Part shown: positions 24,776-33,727 of the stretch, piece by piece
How positions within the stretch are numbered: position 1 is the stretch's first letter
Layout: the number at the start of each line of letters is the position of its first letter
Source of the DNA: Mycolicibacterium boenickei
GTDB taxonomy: Bacteria > Actinomycetota > Actinomycetes > Mycobacteriales > Mycobacteriaceae
DNA: 64,000 bases
NCBI RefSeq assembly: GCF_010731295.1
Contig: NZ_AP022579.1
Location: 5,208,001 to 5,272,000 of the forward strand
Reading direction: 5' to 3'
The notes under the pieces: generated by a model
Seen by the model: the letters and a program-made list of their open reading frames with translations, nothing else
Told to the model about the DNA's origin: nothing
The model's database searches: none
Position numbers and translations under genes: made by a program

Positions 24776-25627
24776 TCAGGCTTGTTCGGCGAGAACGTCA
24801 TGAACGGTCCGTTCAACGGTGTCCAGGACATCCGCGTCCACCCCGGCGCGGCCGCGCACGAAGACCGATGCGCGGCTGGCCGGGGGCAGGCCCTCGGCCA
24901 GACACAGTCCATCGGGTAGGCGGCCGATCATCGGCAGCAGCGCCACGCCCAGACCGGAGCGCACCGCTGCGAACAAGCCCGACAGGTCGGCGGATTCCGC
25001 GGCGATGCGGTAGTCGATGCCACACCGTTCGAGCGTGGCGAACGTGGGTTCGCGCAATGTGCACGGCTCGGAGAACATCACCACGGGCAACGGCTCATTA
25101 GCCTGCGCAGCGAAGCCGCGGCCCGAAACCCACTTCAGCGCAAGCGTTCCGGAGGCATGAGCGGGATCCAGTCCGGAGCCGTCGAGCATCACGGCCAGAT
25201 CGACCAGACCGTGTTCGATGGCATCGGCGAGCATCACGTTCCGGTCGAGACGGAACCGCAACCGCCAGTCCGGCAACCGCTCGCCCAGTGCCGACGTGAG
25301 GGCGGGCAACATGACGTCGGCGCCGTGCTCGGTGGCGCCGATCAGCAGCACCTGTTCCTCGGCCGCACCGAGATCGGCCAACGCCGCGTCGTGCGCGGCA
25401 AGGATGCTGCGCGCGTGGCCGAGGGCGCGATGCCCCAGTTCGGTGAAGGCGACCCCGCGGCCGGATCGTTCGACGACGGGACCGCCGACGACGGCCTCGA
25501 TCCGACGCACGTGCTGACTGACCGCGGACTGCGTCATGTGCAACACCGCCGCGGCGCGGTGAAACCCGCCACAGTCCGCCACAGCCACCAGGCTGCGCAG
25601 CGGAGCGATATCCAGCACCTGACCCAT
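24776..25627 (-). CDS. LysR-family transcriptional regulator
   Basis: The 283-residue LysR regulator has an N-terminal winged HTH ([20 protein letters not shown]) and a C-terminal periplasmic-binding-like effector domain. It is divergent from an EamA-family exporter, the usual layout for a LysR that controls a DMT permease. A 9-bp inverted repeat (25703-25747) in the intergenic region is a candidate binding site. Effector unknown. Confidence 0.9.
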   Translation of the reverse strand: MGQVLDIAPLRSLVAVADCGGFHRAAAVLHMTQSAVSQHVRRIEAVVGGPVVERSGRGVAFTELGHRALGHARSILAAHDAALADLGAAEEQVLLIGATEHGADVMLPALTSALGERLPDWRLRFRLDRNVMLADAIEHGLVDLAVMLDGSGLDPAHASGTLALKWVSGRGFAAQANEPLPVVMFSEPCTLREPTFATLERCGIDYRIAAESADLSGLFAAVRSGLGVALLPMIGRLPDGLCLAEGLPPASRASVFVRGRAGVDADVLDTVERTVHDVLAEQA

Positions 25628-25702
25628 GCGGCCAAGGTACTCCGATCAGCACATACGATCAAAAACCACGGGATCCCGTCCATTTCACGAGTTATTCCGC
25701 CA

Positions 25703-25747
25703 CAACGATTAGCATCTGCGATCGATCCCGATTGCCGATAATCGTTG
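25703..25747. promoter_or_regulatory. Inverted repeat in the LysR/EamA intergenic region
   Basis: CAACGATTA (25703-25711) and TAATCGTTG (25739-25747) are perfect inverted copies separated by 27 bp. The spacing suits a LysR tetramer contacting two half-sites. The right copy lies 26 bp before the exporter ATG. Confidence 0.5.
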
Positions 25748-25773
25748 GACCGGCGGTACGCCGCTCACCCACG

Positions 25774-26766
25774 ATGGGGACCATGGCGACGACTGCACTG
25801 CGCACGCGAGGAGCAATTCAGCCGATGCCGATGCGCACGGCGACGACCGTGACGTTCTTCTACGCCCTGGGCTATCCGATCGGCAACCTCGCGGTACATG
25901 CGCTGTCTCCGATGGCGGTGCTGGCCTTCCGATTCGGGCTGGCCGGCCTGTTCCTCGGCACCTGGGCGGCGCTGGCCCGGGTCCGCTTTCCCACCGGCCG
26001 CAAGCTGCTCCACGTCGCCTTCGCGGGTCTGCTGATGCAGGCCGTGCAGTTCTGCGCGCTCTACATCGCGATTCAGCACGGCGCGCCGGCAGTGCTCTGC
26101 GCGGTGGTCATCGCGATGAACCCGGTCGCGACGGCATTGCTGGCCGCGGTGTTCCTGCGCGACCGCTTGACACCGCGCCGGGTGCTCGCCTTGGTGTTGG
26201 GCGTCGCCGCTGTCTTGGCGGCCTGCGCGACGCGACTGATGGCCTCGGGCGGGATCGACCCCGCGGTCGGATTGTTGTTGGTGGCATTGCTCGGCCTGGC
26301 CGCCGGCGGGGTCTATCAGCAGAGGTTCTGCTCCGATGTCGACTTCCGGGCTTCAACATCGGTGCAGAACGCCGTCGCGTTCATACCGGCCCTGGCGCTT
26401 GCGCTCACCACACCGGTCGAGGTGCATGACGTCACCAAGGCCGTGCTGGCGGTGGCAGGCGTGGTGCTGCTCAATGCCATGCTCGGGGTGTCGCTGTACG
26501 TGCGAGCCATCAATCTGCACGGCGCCTCGGCGGTCGCGATGCTGTTCTGCGTCATCCCCGCGGTCGCCGGGGTGTTGTCCTGGTTCATGCTCGGCGAGCG
26601 GGTGAACCTCGGAATCGCCGCGGGACTGGTCCTCGGAGCTGTCGCGTGCTGGCTGAACGCGTCAGGTGCACGCGGGCTAGGCGAGAAGCGTCAGGACGAT
26701 CCAGCCGACGACGGCCGAGGGCAGCATCGCATCGATACGGTCCATGATCCCGCCGTGGCCGGGTAG
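25774..26766 (+). CDS. EamA/DMT-family exporter
   Basis: The 330-residue membrane protein has about ten hydrophobic helices in two EamA repeats, a drug/metabolite transporter likely to export amino acids or similar metabolites. Starts at ATG 25774 or 25783 are both plausible. The 3' end runs 90 bp into the antisense of cdsA, so the last 28 or so residues are a hydrophilic tail encoded opposite the cdsA 3' end. It is probably controlled by the divergent LysR. Confidence 0.85.
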   Translation: MGTMATTALRTRGAIQPMPMRTATTVTFFYALGYPIGNLAVHALSPMAVLAFRFGLAGLFLGTWAALARVRFPTGRKLLHVAFAGLLMQAVQFCALYIAIQHGAPAVLCAVVIAMNPVATALLAAVFLRDRLTPRRVLALVLGVAAVLAACATRLMASGGIDPAVGLLLVALLGLAAGGVYQQRFCSDVDFRASTSVQNAVAFIPALALALTTPVEVHDVTKAVLAVAGVVLLNAMLGVSLYVRAINLHGASAVAMLFCVIPAVAGVLSWFMLGERVNLGIAAGLVLGAVACWLNASGARGLGEKRQDDPADDGRGQHRIDTVHDPAVAG

Positions 26767-27555
26767 CAGCGTCCCCATGTCCTTGATGCCGAGGTCACGC
26801 TTGATCTGCGATTCGACCAGGTCGCCGAGCACGCCGGTGACGACCAGCAACAGGCCCAGCGGCGCGCCCACCCATGCGGGCTTGTCCAGCAGGAACGCCA
26901 CAGAGAGGACGGCCGCGGTGATGCCGAATACGAGCGAGCCGCCGAGGCCCTCCCAGGATTTCTTGGGGCTGATCGCCGGCGCCAGCAGGTGCTTGCCGAA
27001 CAGGACGCCCGCGACATAGCCGCCGATGTCGGCGAAGACGACCGTCACGATGATGGTGAACACCCTGGCGCCGCCGTGGTCGGCGAAGATCAGGAGTGCG
27101 GTGAAGGCCGCGAAGAACGGCACCCACGTGGCGAGTAGGACCGTGACGGCGATATCGCGCAGATAGTTGACCGGTTGCCGGTCCAGACCTTGCCCGATCA
27201 GACGCCACACCATGCAGACGACGATCGTCCCGCCGTAGGCGCCCACCAGGCCGAGCGCGCCGTACGGCCAGGTCAGCCAGATCATCGCCTGGCCGCCGAG
27301 GAGTAGCGGGATGGCGGGCAACGCGTAACCGTGCTCGCGCAGCCGCCGGACCACCTCATGGGTGGCGATGGCGATGGCCACCGCGAGCAACGGCAGCCAC
27401 CAAATCGGCGCGAACAGGAGTGTCCCGATCGCCATGGCGCCGAGGACGACGCCGACGGCGATGGCGGCCGGCAGGTCACGGCCGGCCCGGGACTGTTTTT
27501 TCTGCGGTTCTCCGACCGGTGTGTCTGTCACGAAAGGTACTTGCTGATCGGCCAT
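26677..27555 (-). CDS. cdsA: Phosphatidate cytidylyltransferase (CDP-diglyceride synthase)
   Basis: The 292-residue integral membrane enzyme makes CDP-diacylglycerol from CTP and phosphatidic acid. The family signature is visible as SQIKRDLGIKDMGTLLPGHG followed by GIMDR near the C-terminus, after about eight hydrophobic helices. The start overlaps the frr stop by one base (TGATG), and the order pyrH-frr-cdsA is conserved in mycobacteria. Confidence 0.95.
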   Translation of the reverse strand: MADQQVPFVTDTPVGEPQKKQSRAGRDLPAAIAVGVVLGAMAIGTLLFAPIWWLPLLAVAIAIATHEVVRRLREHGYALPAIPLLLGGQAMIWLTWPYGALGLVGAYGGTIVVCMVWRLIGQGLDRQPVNYLRDIAVTVLLATWVPFFAAFTALLIFADHGGARVFTIIVTVVFADIGGYVAGVLFGKHLLAPAISPKKSWEGLGGSLVFGITAAVLSVAFLLDKPAWVGAPLGLLLVVTGVLGDLVESQIKRDLGIKDMGTLLPGHGGIMDRIDAMLPSAVVGWIVLTLLA

Positions 27556-28112
27556 CAGACCTCCAGCAGTTCGCCTTCCTTGTGTTTGACCAGGTCGTCG
27601 ATCTGGCTGGTGTAGGTGTGGGTGGACTTGTCGAGGTCCTTCTCGGCCCGTCCGACCTCGTCCTCGCCGGCTTCGCCGTCTTTCTTGATCCGGCTCAGCT
27701 CTTCCATCGCCTTACGGCGGATGTTGCGCACCGACACCTTTGCGTCCTCGCCCTTGGACTTGGCCTGCTTGACCAGGTCGCGCCGGCGCTCCTCGGTGAG
27801 CTGCGGAATCGAGATCCGAATGATGCTGCCGTCGTTGGTCGGGTTGACCCCGAGGTCGGAGTTGCGGATCGCGTCCTCGATCGGCTTGAGCTGCGCGGCC
27901 TCGTAGGGCTTGATGACGACCATGCGCGCCTCGGGGACATTGATGCTCGCCATCTGCGTGATCGGCGTCATCGCCCCGTAGTAGTCGATGTTGATGCGGG
28001 AGAACATGCCCGGATTGGCCCGGCCGGTCCGAATGGTGGCCAGGTCGTCCCGCGCCACACTCACGGCCTTTTCCATCTTCTCTTCAGCGTCGAAGAGAGT
28101 TTCGTCGATCAC
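27555..28112 (-). CDS. frr: Ribosome recycling factor
   Basis: The 185-residue protein matches RRF in length and sequence: an N-terminal [17 protein letters not shown] helix, [13 protein letters not shown], and the final [14 protein letters not shown]. It splits post-termination ribosomes with EF-G. It lies 15 bp after pyrH and overlaps cdsA by one base. Confidence 0.97.
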   Translation of the reverse strand: MIDETLFDAEEKMEKAVSVARDDLATIRTGRANPGMFSRINIDYYGAMTPITQMASINVPEARMVVIKPYEAAQLKPIEDAIRNSDLGVNPTNDGSIIRISIPQLTEERRRDLVKQAKSKGEDAKVSVRNIRRKAMEELSRIKKDGEAGEDEVGRAEKDLDKSTHTYTSQIDDLVKHKEGELLEV

Positions 28113-28127
28113 GTCGGCTTCTCCCGT

Positions 28128-28877
28128 TTAGGTGGTGACCAGTGTTCCGATCTTCTCACCCGCCACCGCGCGGGCGATATTGCCTTCGGTAAGCAGGTTG
28201 AACACCAGCATCGGCATCCGGTTGTCCATGCACAAACTGAAGGCGGTGGCATCGGCGACCCGCAGGCCGCGATCGATGACCTCGCGATGGCTGACCTCGG
28301 TGAGCAGCTCGGCGTTCGGATCCTCGCGCGGGTCGGCGGTGTAGACGCCGTCGACGGCCTTGGCCATCAGTACCACGTCGGCCCCGATCTCCAGGGCGCG
28401 CTGCGCGGCGGTGGTGTCGGTGGAGAAGTACGGCAGGCCCATGCCGGCACCGAAGATGACGACGCGACCCTTTTCGAGGTGCCGCACGGCCCGCAGCGGG
28501 ATGTACGGCTCGGCGACCTGGCCCATGGTGATGGCGGTCTGCACGCGGGTGTCGATGCCCTCTTTCTGCAGGAAGTCCTGCAGCGCAAGGCTGTTCATCA
28601 CGGTTCCGAGCATGCCCATGTAGTCGCTGCGCGTGCGCTCCATGCCGCGCTGCTGCAGTTGGGCGCCACGGAAGAAGTTGCCGCCGCCGATCACGACCGC
28701 GACCTGGACGCCGCTACGTACCACCGCGGCGATCTGGCGGGCCACCTGATGAACGACATCGGGGTCGAGGCCGACCTCGCCACCGCCGAACATCTCTCCG
28801 CCAAGCTTCAGCAGAACCCTCGTGTAGAAGGGACGGATGGGTGCTGCGCCCTCGCCGGTGATATTCGGATCCGCCAT
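28128..28877 (-). CDS. pyrH: UMP kinase
   Basis: The 249-residue amino-acid-kinase-fold enzyme phosphorylates UMP to UDP. Seen: [26 protein letters not shown] and [16 protein letters not shown] 28877 has GAGGAG at good spacing; an ATG at 28901 would add eight residues. A leader stem-loop (28903-28941 region) lies upstream. Confidence 0.96.
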   Translation of the reverse strand: MADPNITGEGAAPIRPFYTRVLLKLGGEMFGGGEVGLDPDVVHQVARQIAAVVRSGVQVAVVIGGGNFFRGAQLQQRGMERTRSDYMGMLGTVMNSLALQDFLQKEGIDTRVQTAITMGQVAEPYIPLRAVRHLEKGRVVIFGAGMGLPYFSTDTTAAQRALEIGADVVLMAKAVDGVYTADPREDPNAELLTEVSHREVIDRGLRVADATAFSLCMDNRMPMLVFNLLTEGNIARAVAGEKIGTLVTT

Positions 28878-28902
28878 GGGTCTCCTCGGCACTCCTCGCA
28901 TG

Positions 28903-28941
28903 TAGAGAGCCACCCCGGGTTACCCCTGGACGGCCTCTCTA
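28903..28941 (-). promoter_or_regulatory. Inverted repeat in the pyrH leader
   Basis: TAGAGAG (28903-28909) and CTCTCTA (28935-28941) are perfect inverted copies around a GC-rich 25-nt centre, just upstream of pyrH. On the minus-strand transcript this would form a stem-loop ending 25 nt before the ATG. It is either a leader structure or an operator. Confidence 0.35.
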
Positions 28942-29024
28942 TCCTGCCTTATGGCGGGCAGCACACCTAGTGGGGGGAGCCGTTGCGGACCGAGTGTCGC
29001 CGGCGGGCGCAGTTCGGCTACCGG

Positions 29025-29745
<721 letters not shown>

Positions 29746-29748
29746 GTG

Positions 29749-29761
29749 TCAATATGCTTGA
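29749..29761. promoter_or_regulatory. Second, weaker MarR-like half-site pair
   Basis: TCAA-TATGC-TTGA repeats the core of the main palindrome immediately before and across the possible start codons of the MarR gene (ATG 29754 or 29763). Confidence 0.4.
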
Positions 29762-29762
29762 T

Positions 29763-30194
29763 ATGAACTCCGATATGGGGGGCATCCTGGAAGAGCAGCC
29801 TCTCGGTTACCTGATGTATCGCGTGGTCGCGGTGTTGCAGCCCAAGGTCACCGCGCAGCTGCAACCACTCGGGCTCACGCTGCCGGAGTTCGTCTGCCTG
29901 CGAGTGCTGTCCATGGCCCCCGGTCAGTCCAACGCCGAGCTCGCCCGGCACACCAACGTCTCACCGCAGGCGATGAACAACGTGCTGCGCGGACTGCAGG
30001 ACCGGGGCGCGGTGCGCAGGCCTGCCACCGTCAATTCCGGACGGGCGCTGCCGGCCGAGCTCACCGCCGAGGGAGCCGGATTGCTCAAGCGCGCCGAAGC
30101 CGCCGTGCTCGCCGCCGAAGACGAGGTACTCGACCGGCTCGACACCGAGCAGCGACGCGAACTCAAGCGACTCCTGGCCCACGCGGTGATCTGA
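29763..30194 (+). CDS. MarR-family regulator (Rv2887-like)
   Basis: The 143-residue winged-helix regulator has the Rv2887-like start PLGYLMYRV, LTLPEFVCLR, and the recognition helix region ARHTNVSPQAMNNVLRGLQ. In M. tuberculosis Rv2887 represses Rv0560c, and its loss gives resistance to compounds that the methyltransferase inactivates. ATG 29763 or 29754 could be the start; there is no ribosome site, so the message may be leaderless. It lies in the conserved position upstream of amiC. Confidence 0.85.
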   Translation: MNSDMGGILEEQPLGYLMYRVVAVLQPKVTAQLQPLGLTLPEFVCLRVLSMAPGQSNAELARHTNVSPQAMNNVLRGLQDRGAVRRPATVNSGRALPAELTAEGAGLLKRAEAAVLAAEDEVLDRLDTEQRRELKRLLAHAVI

Positions 30195-30258
30195 GCGGCG
30201 CGCTCCCCTGCCGCTCATGCCGCGCCGTGCGGCCGCACAGTCGGTAAGTTCCAGACGG

Positions 30259-31410
30259 ATGAAGATCGTTCTGGCCCCGGACTCGTTCAAAGAGTCGATG
30301 ACAGCGTCGCAAGCGGTGGCGGCGATGCGCGAGGGTGTCCGGTCGGTACTGCCCGACGCCGAGTGCATCGGGGTGCCGATGGCCGACGGTGGTGAGGGGA
30401 CGGTGGACGCCGTCGTCGACGCACTCGGCGGCGAGCGCATCACGGTCGAGGTCAGCGATCCACTCGGGCGGCCCGCTCACGCCACGTACGGCTATGTCGC
30501 CGCGCGCCGGCTGGCCGTGATCGAGATGGCCAGCGCCTCCGGACTGGAACTGGTTGCCAAGCCTGACCGGGATGTCCTGCGTGCCAGCACATTCGGGGTC
30601 GGACAACTCATCATTTCGGCACTGGATCACGGCGCGACCGAGCTGCTGATCGGGATCGGCGGATCGGCGACGAACGACGGCGGAACCGGCATGCTCACCG
30701 CCCTGGGCGCCTCCTTCACCGACACCGCGGGTGACGTACTGCCACCCGGCGGTGCGGCATTGGCCGGGCTCCGGCACATCGACGTCTCGGGTATGGATAC
30801 CCGACTGGCTGACACCCACATCCGGATCGCGTCCGACGTCACGGCGCCGCTGCTCGGAACAGGTGGTGCCAGTGCGGTTTTCGGCCCGCAGAAGGGTGCA
30901 GACCCCAAGGATGTGGAGGTGCTCGAAGCCGCGCTGACGCGACTGGTGGCGGTGACCGACACCGCACTCGGGCACGCCCGGCCCGACCGCCCGGGGGCCG
31001 GCGCCGCCGGCGGGCTCGGCTTCGGCCTGATGGAATTCCTTGCCGCCGAATGCGTCCCCGGCGTCGACCTGATCGCCCAGACGGTGGGACTGCGACGATC
31101 ACTGAGCGGAGCGGACTGGGTGTTCACCGGAGAAGGCAGCGTCGATGCCCAGACCATGCTGGGCAAGACGCCGTTCGGGGTCGCCCAGCTGGCCGTGGGC
31201 AGCGGTGCACGGGTGGTGATCTTCGCCGGCCGCGTGGCAGCCGATGCCGACGTCCTGCTGGCCAACGGTGTGGAGAAGCTGGTGGCCATCACCGAGCCGG
31301 GCACCCCGCTGGACCAGGCCCTGCGTGACGGCCCCGCCGCATTGACCCGCGCGGCCGCCGCGGTGTGCCGGGCCCCTGTAGCGGAAGCTACAGGATTGCC
31401 GCCGCGATGA
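30259..31410 (+). CDS. Glycerate kinase (GlxK/GarK family)
   Basis: The 383-residue enzyme phosphorylates D-glycerate, linking glyoxylate/glycerate metabolism to glycolysis. Seen: the N-terminal KIVLAPDSFKESMTA, PMADGGEGT, GIGGSATNDGGTGML and VFTGEGSVD. ATG 30259 was chosen because homologues begin at this motif. It ends with a 23-bp overlap with the convergent DUF350 gene. Confidence 0.92.
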   Translation: MKIVLAPDSFKESMTASQAVAAMREGVRSVLPDAECIGVPMADGGEGTVDAVVDALGGERITVEVSDPLGRPAHATYGYVAARRLAVIEMASASGLELVAKPDRDVLRASTFGVGQLIISALDHGATELLIGIGGSATNDGGTGMLTALGASFTDTAGDVLPPGGAALAGLRHIDVSGMDTRLADTHIRIASDVTAPLLGTGGASAVFGPQKGADPKDVEVLEAALTRLVAVTDTALGHARPDRPGAGAAGGLGFGLMEFLAAECVPGVDLIAQTVGLRRSLSGADWVFTGEGSVDAQTMLGKTPFGVAQLAVGSGARVVIFAGRVAADADVLLANGVEKLVAITEPGTPLDQALRDGPAALTRAAAAVCRAPVAEATGLPPR

Positions 31411-31843
31411 TCAGGCCGAAGGCCACATACGAAGCCGTCACGACCAGGACCTGCGGGGTGAATTTTTCGGAGGCGAGAACGCCGCCGATGTCGATACCCT
31501 TGATCGCACCGACCAACCGGACCGAGAAGGCCTGGGCCGCAATACCCAACAGGCCGAACACCAGCGTGGTGATCAGGCCCTGGATCAGGTCACCTGACGA
31601 GCTGTAGATGGCCATGACGACGATGAAGGCCATCGACACCACACCGGAGGCCGCCACTGCAGCGGCGTTGGGGCGCCCGGCCTGCACCAGGGTCCGCAAC
31701 GGACCGGGCGTGGTCCAGTCGATGACGTAGAAACCCAGGACCATCAGCGCCACGCCGACGATCGAGTACAGCACGATCGCCGACACCCCGTGGCCGAGGA
31801 GTGACCAGTAATCGGAGCCGAGCGCAACCATGGTGGTAGTCAT
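31388..31843 (-). CDS. DUF350 membrane protein (YjfL-like)
   Basis: The 151-residue protein has about four transmembrane helices and the DUF350 pattern of paired hydrophobic repeats. In E. coli the related YjfL is encoded with YjfC (glutathionylspermidine-synthase-like) and YjfM/YgiB proteins, and the same trio is found here on one strand with gaps of 0-21 bp. Function is not established; a role in envelope or stress-linked peptide modification has been proposed for such systems. Confidence 0.82.
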   Translation of the reverse strand: MTTTMVALGSDYWSLLGHGVSAIVLYSIVGVALMVLGFYVIDWTTPGPLRTLVQAGRPNAAAVAASGVVSMAFIVVMAIYSSSGDLIQGLITTLVFGLLGIAAQAFSVRLVGAIKGIDIGGVLASEKFTPQVLVVTASYVAFGLIIAAAIL

Positions 31844-31864
31844 AGAGAGGTTGTTCCTTCCGGG

Positions 31865-33028
31865 TCACTGCGGGATGCGGTGTGGCACAAAGGCGGCGCC
31901 GTTGTCGGTGACGAGACCCGAGGTCTCGCGGATCCCGAGTCCGGCGGATTCGTCACCGACGATCCACGCTCCAAGTGCGGGGCGCATATCGTCGAATTGC
32001 GGTAGCGGGTCGAGCAATTGGTAAACGTAGCCCTCTTCGCCGTACACGCCGCCTGTCTCGGTCTCGTACCCGGCGCCCACGATGGTGATGTTGGCGCCCT
32101 CTCGCCCGAGTTTGGGTTTGCGCACGTAGTCGGTCAGCTCGTGTGGGTCATCGACATAGGCGGGCAACAGATTCGGATGCCCGGGGTACATCTCCCACAG
32201 CACCGCCAGGATGGCCTTGTTGCTCAGCAACGTCTTCCACAGCGGTTCCACCCACATGGTGGCCGGCAACTGTTCGACGGCCCGGCGGCCGAAATCGTCG
32301 TCGAGCATCCACTCCCACGGGTAGAGCTTGAAGATCGACGACATCGGAGCTTCCTCCAAGTCGACGAACCGGTCGAGGTCGCGGTCGAACCCGATGTCCT
32401 CGATGGCCAGGCCCACCGTGTGCAGGCCGGCCTCGGCCGCACACTCCTGCAGGTAGGCCACGGTGACGTGATCCTCACCGGTGTGCTCGGCCCCCGACCA
32501 GGTGAAGTAGGTCTCGGCTCCCGGCAGGCGGTCGCGGATCTCCGTCCAGCGGGCAACCAGCTTCTCGTGCAACGAGTTCCACTGATCGTCGGCCGGGTAG
32601 ACATCGGTCTTCCAGTGCCACTGCAGGATCGCCGCTTCCAGCAGGGTGGTCGGTGTATCGGCGTTGTATTCCAGCAGGACCGGCGGCCTGCGACCGTCGT
32701 AGCGCAGGTCGAATCTGCCGTAGAGGTGTGGATCGCTGCGCCGCCAGGACTTCTCGATGTGTTCCCAGCTCCACTCGGGAAGCCCGAAATCGCGGTACCG
32801 GCCCGTCAGCACCACGTGCTCTACGGCCTCCAGGCACATCGAGTGCAACACCTCGACAGAGGCCTCGATCGACAGCACCTCGTCCATGTCGAACACGTAG
32901 TGCACCGATTCGTCCCAGTACGGGCGGTCGGCCCCGGTCGCGTCCCGCGCCGGAGTCCCGTAACACATCCCCTGGTCGGCGACGATCTGTTCCCAGCCTG
33001 GTCGCGGGGAACTGCGTTGGCGGCGCAT
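31865..33028 (-). CDS. Glutathionylspermidine-synthase-like ATP-grasp ligase (YjfC/YgiC-like)
   Basis: The 387-residue protein fits the GSP_synth family (PF03738): DEVLSIEASVE near the N-terminus, RFDLRYDG and LEYNADTPTTLLEA as substrate and ATP-grasp segments, and KPKLGREGANI near the C-terminus. It would form an amide bond using ATP. The amidase half of true glutathionylspermidine synthetase is absent, and mycobacteria use mycothiol rather than glutathione, so the substrate must differ. It abuts the YgiB-like gene with no gap. Confidence 0.85.
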   Translation of the reverse strand: MRRQRSSPRPGWEQIVADQGMCYGTPARDATGADRPYWDESVHYVFDMDEVLSIEASVEVLHSMCLEAVEHVVLTGRYRDFGLPEWSWEHIEKSWRRSDPHLYGRFDLRYDGRRPPVLLEYNADTPTTLLEAAILQWHWKTDVYPADDQWNSLHEKLVARWTEIRDRLPGAETYFTWSGAEHTGEDHVTVAYLQECAAEAGLHTVGLAIEDIGFDRDLDRFVDLEEAPMSSIFKLYPWEWMLDDDFGRRAVEQLPATMWVEPLWKTLLSNKAILAVLWEMYPGHPNLLPAYVDDPHELTDYVRKPKLGREGANITIVGAGYETETGGVYGEEGYVYQLLDPLPQFDDMRPALGAWIVGDESAGLGIRETSGLVTDNGAAFVPHRIPQ

Positions 33029-33583
33029 TCAGCTCCCCGAGCTCTTGCCGTAGCTCGACGACGAGCCGAAACCGCCGCGCGAGATCGACGTCCCCGACTT
33101 GGTCTTGGCGGTGGTGCCCTTGGGCTGTTCGATGGTCCCACCCCGGGCGATGGTGCCCACCCCGCCGTTGTTGCCGCCGTAGTAGTACCGGTACGGCGAG
33201 CCCAGGTAGATGAAGGTGCCCCCGGAACTGCTGTGGCCGCTGGAACAATACGAATCGGGCACCACTTCGTTGGTGCCCTCCTTCACGCACGACGCCGCGA
33301 TTTCCTCCTTGTGCAGGAGGTGGTAGCCCAGCGCGACGACTCCGACCACACCGACCACGGCCACCGAGCCCATCAAGATCTTCTTGTTGGTGGCGGCCCG
33401 CCGTTCGCGCGTCTCCTCCTGCTGCCTGGCCCACTCCTCGGCGGCCTCGCGCTCCTTCTGCATCTTGTCCCGCTGGCGCGCCTCGGCCACGGTCGGCGGC
33501 CGCGGTGTGGCGGTAGCCGGATCCTGCCAACGAATCGATCCACGATCGTCCTGGCTCCACTGCTCGTCTGGCCCAGACGTCAT
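33029..33583 (-). CDS. YgiB/YjfM-like membrane-anchored protein
   Basis: The 184-residue protein has a charged, coiled-coil-prone N-terminus (about 28-70), one membrane helix (KKILMGSVAVVGVVGVVALG), then a Tyr/Ser/Gly-rich outer segment with two Cys pairs and a C-terminal ISRGGFGSS tail. The tail and its position beside the ATP-grasp and DUF350 genes recall YgiB/YjfM (DUF1190). The Ser/Gly-rich tail could be the target of the neighbouring ligase, which is inference. Confidence 0.6.
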   Translation of the reverse strand: MTSGPDEQWSQDDRGSIRWQDPATATPRPPTVAEARQRDKMQKEREAAEEWARQQEETRERRAATNKKILMGSVAVVGVVGVVALGYHLLHKEEIAASCVKEGTNEVVPDSYCSSGHSSSGGTFIYLGSPYRYYYGGNNGGVGTIARGGTIEQPKGTTAKTKSGTSISRGGFGSSSSYGKSSGS

Positions 33584-33676
33584 TCACACCCCCGCAAACT
33601 CTGACACCTGACGGTCATCATAAGAGCAAGCCGACGCTCGCCGCCCCGGCAGTTGACGAAACGTCCGCACGAAGCA

Positions 33677-33711
33677 GGCCCGGGCACCCGCGATTCGGGG
33701 GCGCCCGGGCC
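33677..33711 (-). terminator. GC hairpin after the amine oxidase gene
   Basis: GGCCCGGGC (33677-33685) pairs perfectly with GCCCGGGCC (33703-33711), with partial inner pairing. It begins 17 bp after the amine oxidase stop on the minus strand and separates that operon from the YgiB-like trio. No U-tract. Confidence 0.6.
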
Positions 33712-33727
33712 AGTCAGGGGGCGTGAC

